In this document: piece by piece, positions 43,604 to 44,902 of the stretch
How the letters are laid out: every line of letters begins with the position of its first letter
Numbering within the stretch: the first letter of the stretch is position 1
NCBI GenBank assembly: GCA_019649035.1
Contig: BMAT01008046.1
Span: 269,014 to 313,915, forward strand
Origin: Elysia marginata
Taxonomy: Eukaryota; Mollusca; Gastropoda; Plakobranchidae
Direction of reading: 5' to 3'
DNA length: 44,902 nt
The notes under the pieces: generated by a model
Told to the model about the DNA's origin: nothing
The model's database searches: none
Seen by the model: the letters and a program-made list of their open reading frames with translations, nothing else
Program-made: the position numbers and the translations under genes

Positions 43604-44902
43604 GCCTTGGTTGTTCCCATAGCCGATACTTTTTTTATGCATTATTCCAATATTAGGTATAGTGTTAAATGCCGTATGAAGTCAATATACTACGTCAATA
43701 GATTTTTCCCTCATCTATAAACTTAGTAAAAGCGTCAATGGTGTTAATGGGTTTTGCAAGATCTTTTGTTTAGAAAGCCATGTTGACAATCGACCAAATC
43801 CATTTTGCTCTGTAAAAAATCTGTCACATCTTTAACAAATGATTCCATGACCTTACACAATAATTATACCTGTCAAATTAATTACCCTGTACTTACTGAC
43901 ATCACTCTTATTATCTTCCATCATCTGGAGTTATTCCATTTGATGTACACTTAATGAAGATAATGTTTAAAAGATAGACTATTGCAGATAAAACCCTCTT
44001 TAAAATCTAGAAAATAGCAGATTTGGCCCTATGGATATCTAAATTCATCAATGTTTGCAGTATGACCTTTTTGTAACTAAAATATCAGTTAAATATTGAC
44101 AATTACTCAAGCCGTTAAACTGAAAAATATCGGATACTCTTTCTGAAATAAAAACACTTTTTACAGATCACGAGTTGCAAGACAAAAGCAACGTCCCCGA
44201 ATTTTTTTTTCTCTTAAAGAGTTTTATTTTCAGTGCATGCCCGGATTGCTGATATTTTGGTTTGATAAAAAGTGCGAGCATTGTTCTGTATTGGCGATGT
44301 TTGTTTTGTTTTTGTTTTTTTTTTTTGTTGTTGCAAGGTATAGGGACTGGTGTACTTTTTACAGTGATATTACGTAGGGCTCAAAGTAGGAGAAAGCCGT
44401 TAGGAGTCTTTTTTATCTTGTCTTAGGAAGTGCTCCTGTAATCAATAACCCTCTTCAAATTTAATCCGTTAATTTTATGGAGATTGTTTTCTTATTTTTA
44501 CATAACGGGGCTATCTTTTTGCCACCCACACATTCACTCTGCGTCGATATGTCTCTCTGTCTCTTTCTCCCTCTTTATCACTTTGTCAGCCTTGGCATTT
44601 CTTTTCCTCTTCTTGAAACCCAACCTCAACTTCCTCATTATCACCATCCCCATCACTATCACCATCGCATTGCTATGAATATTGTTCTGATTATTACTAC
44701 CCGGATGATCAGTTTTGCGAACAGTGATAGTAAGCACAATCATGTTATTACTCAACATTTTGACAGCTTTTGTAACACATCTCGGTAAGAATCGTTTTTC
44801 TCCTTTAGTTTGCGATGGACGTATTATTTTGAGTAAAGCTACGTGTATCTAAAAATATTACCCAAACCCCCTCGCCCTCATTCTTTCCCCACCTCTTTCT
44901 CT

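Larger units (their letters stand above)
37241..44902. other. 3' flank of the coiled-coil gene, no supported gene
   Basis: Starts with the probable 3' UTR. No further spliced exons or long coding frames are convincing on either strand. It holds TCTG-type arrays, a compound (ATT)n/(GAT)n array and a degenerate tandem repeat at 43414-43603. The rest is unassigned. Confidence 0.6.

Overview
The window is animal genomic DNA, AT-rich and made mostly of introns. Spliced exons with GT-AG borders, long dinucleotide (AG/CT) arrays, tRNA-derived SINEs and retroelement tails rule out a prokaryote, plasmid or phage. My best guess is a gastropod mollusc. That rests on remembered repeat style (a SINE tail with GAGACGTTAAA, scattered TCTAGATC words, many AG/CT arrays) and is inference.

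The only gene I can support is on the + strand: the 3' part of a coiled-coil protein gene. I assembled nine exons (called A to I) from 4253 to 37240. Every exon has a pyrimidine-rich acceptor and a GT donor, and the reading phases agree at all eight junctions. The joined coding sequence is 753 nt: 250 residues plus a TGA stop. Exon A starts inside a codon series with no ATG, so the protein begins before this window. The encoded part is a charged heptad coil, a less coiled Ala/Ser/Pro segment, a second coil rich in Arg and Glu, and a Cys-rich end finishing Cys-Cys-Lys-Cys-Ile. I do not recognise the family. The end resembles a lipidated CaaX-type terminus, but this is untested.

Layout: 1-4252 upstream intron or 5' DNA with no supported gene; 4253-9757 exons A-E; 9758-26363 a 16.6 kb intron holding a cluster of mobile-element remains (11.7-13.0 kb) and pyrimidine-rich arrays; 26364-26480 exon F; 26481-32524 an intron with an assembly gap, a complete SINE and a second SINE-like element; 32525-33482 exons G and H; 37159-37240 terminal exon I; 37241-44902 3' flank with no supported gene.

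The most unusual structure is a tandem array at 5415-5915 that has copied the end of exon B together with its splice donor about eight times. Other points of interest are a 26-bp near-perfect hairpin at 8465-8525, a SINE with an exact 16-bp target duplication sitting on the tip of a terminal inverted repeat (11.8-12.3 kb), two competing donors in exon H that decide the protein's C-terminus, and a small retroelement fragment with flanking duplications at 4648-4745. I found no tRNA or rRNA gene, CRISPR array or operon. Three runs of N (7550-7553, 12050-12245, 26796-27189) limit what can be said there.
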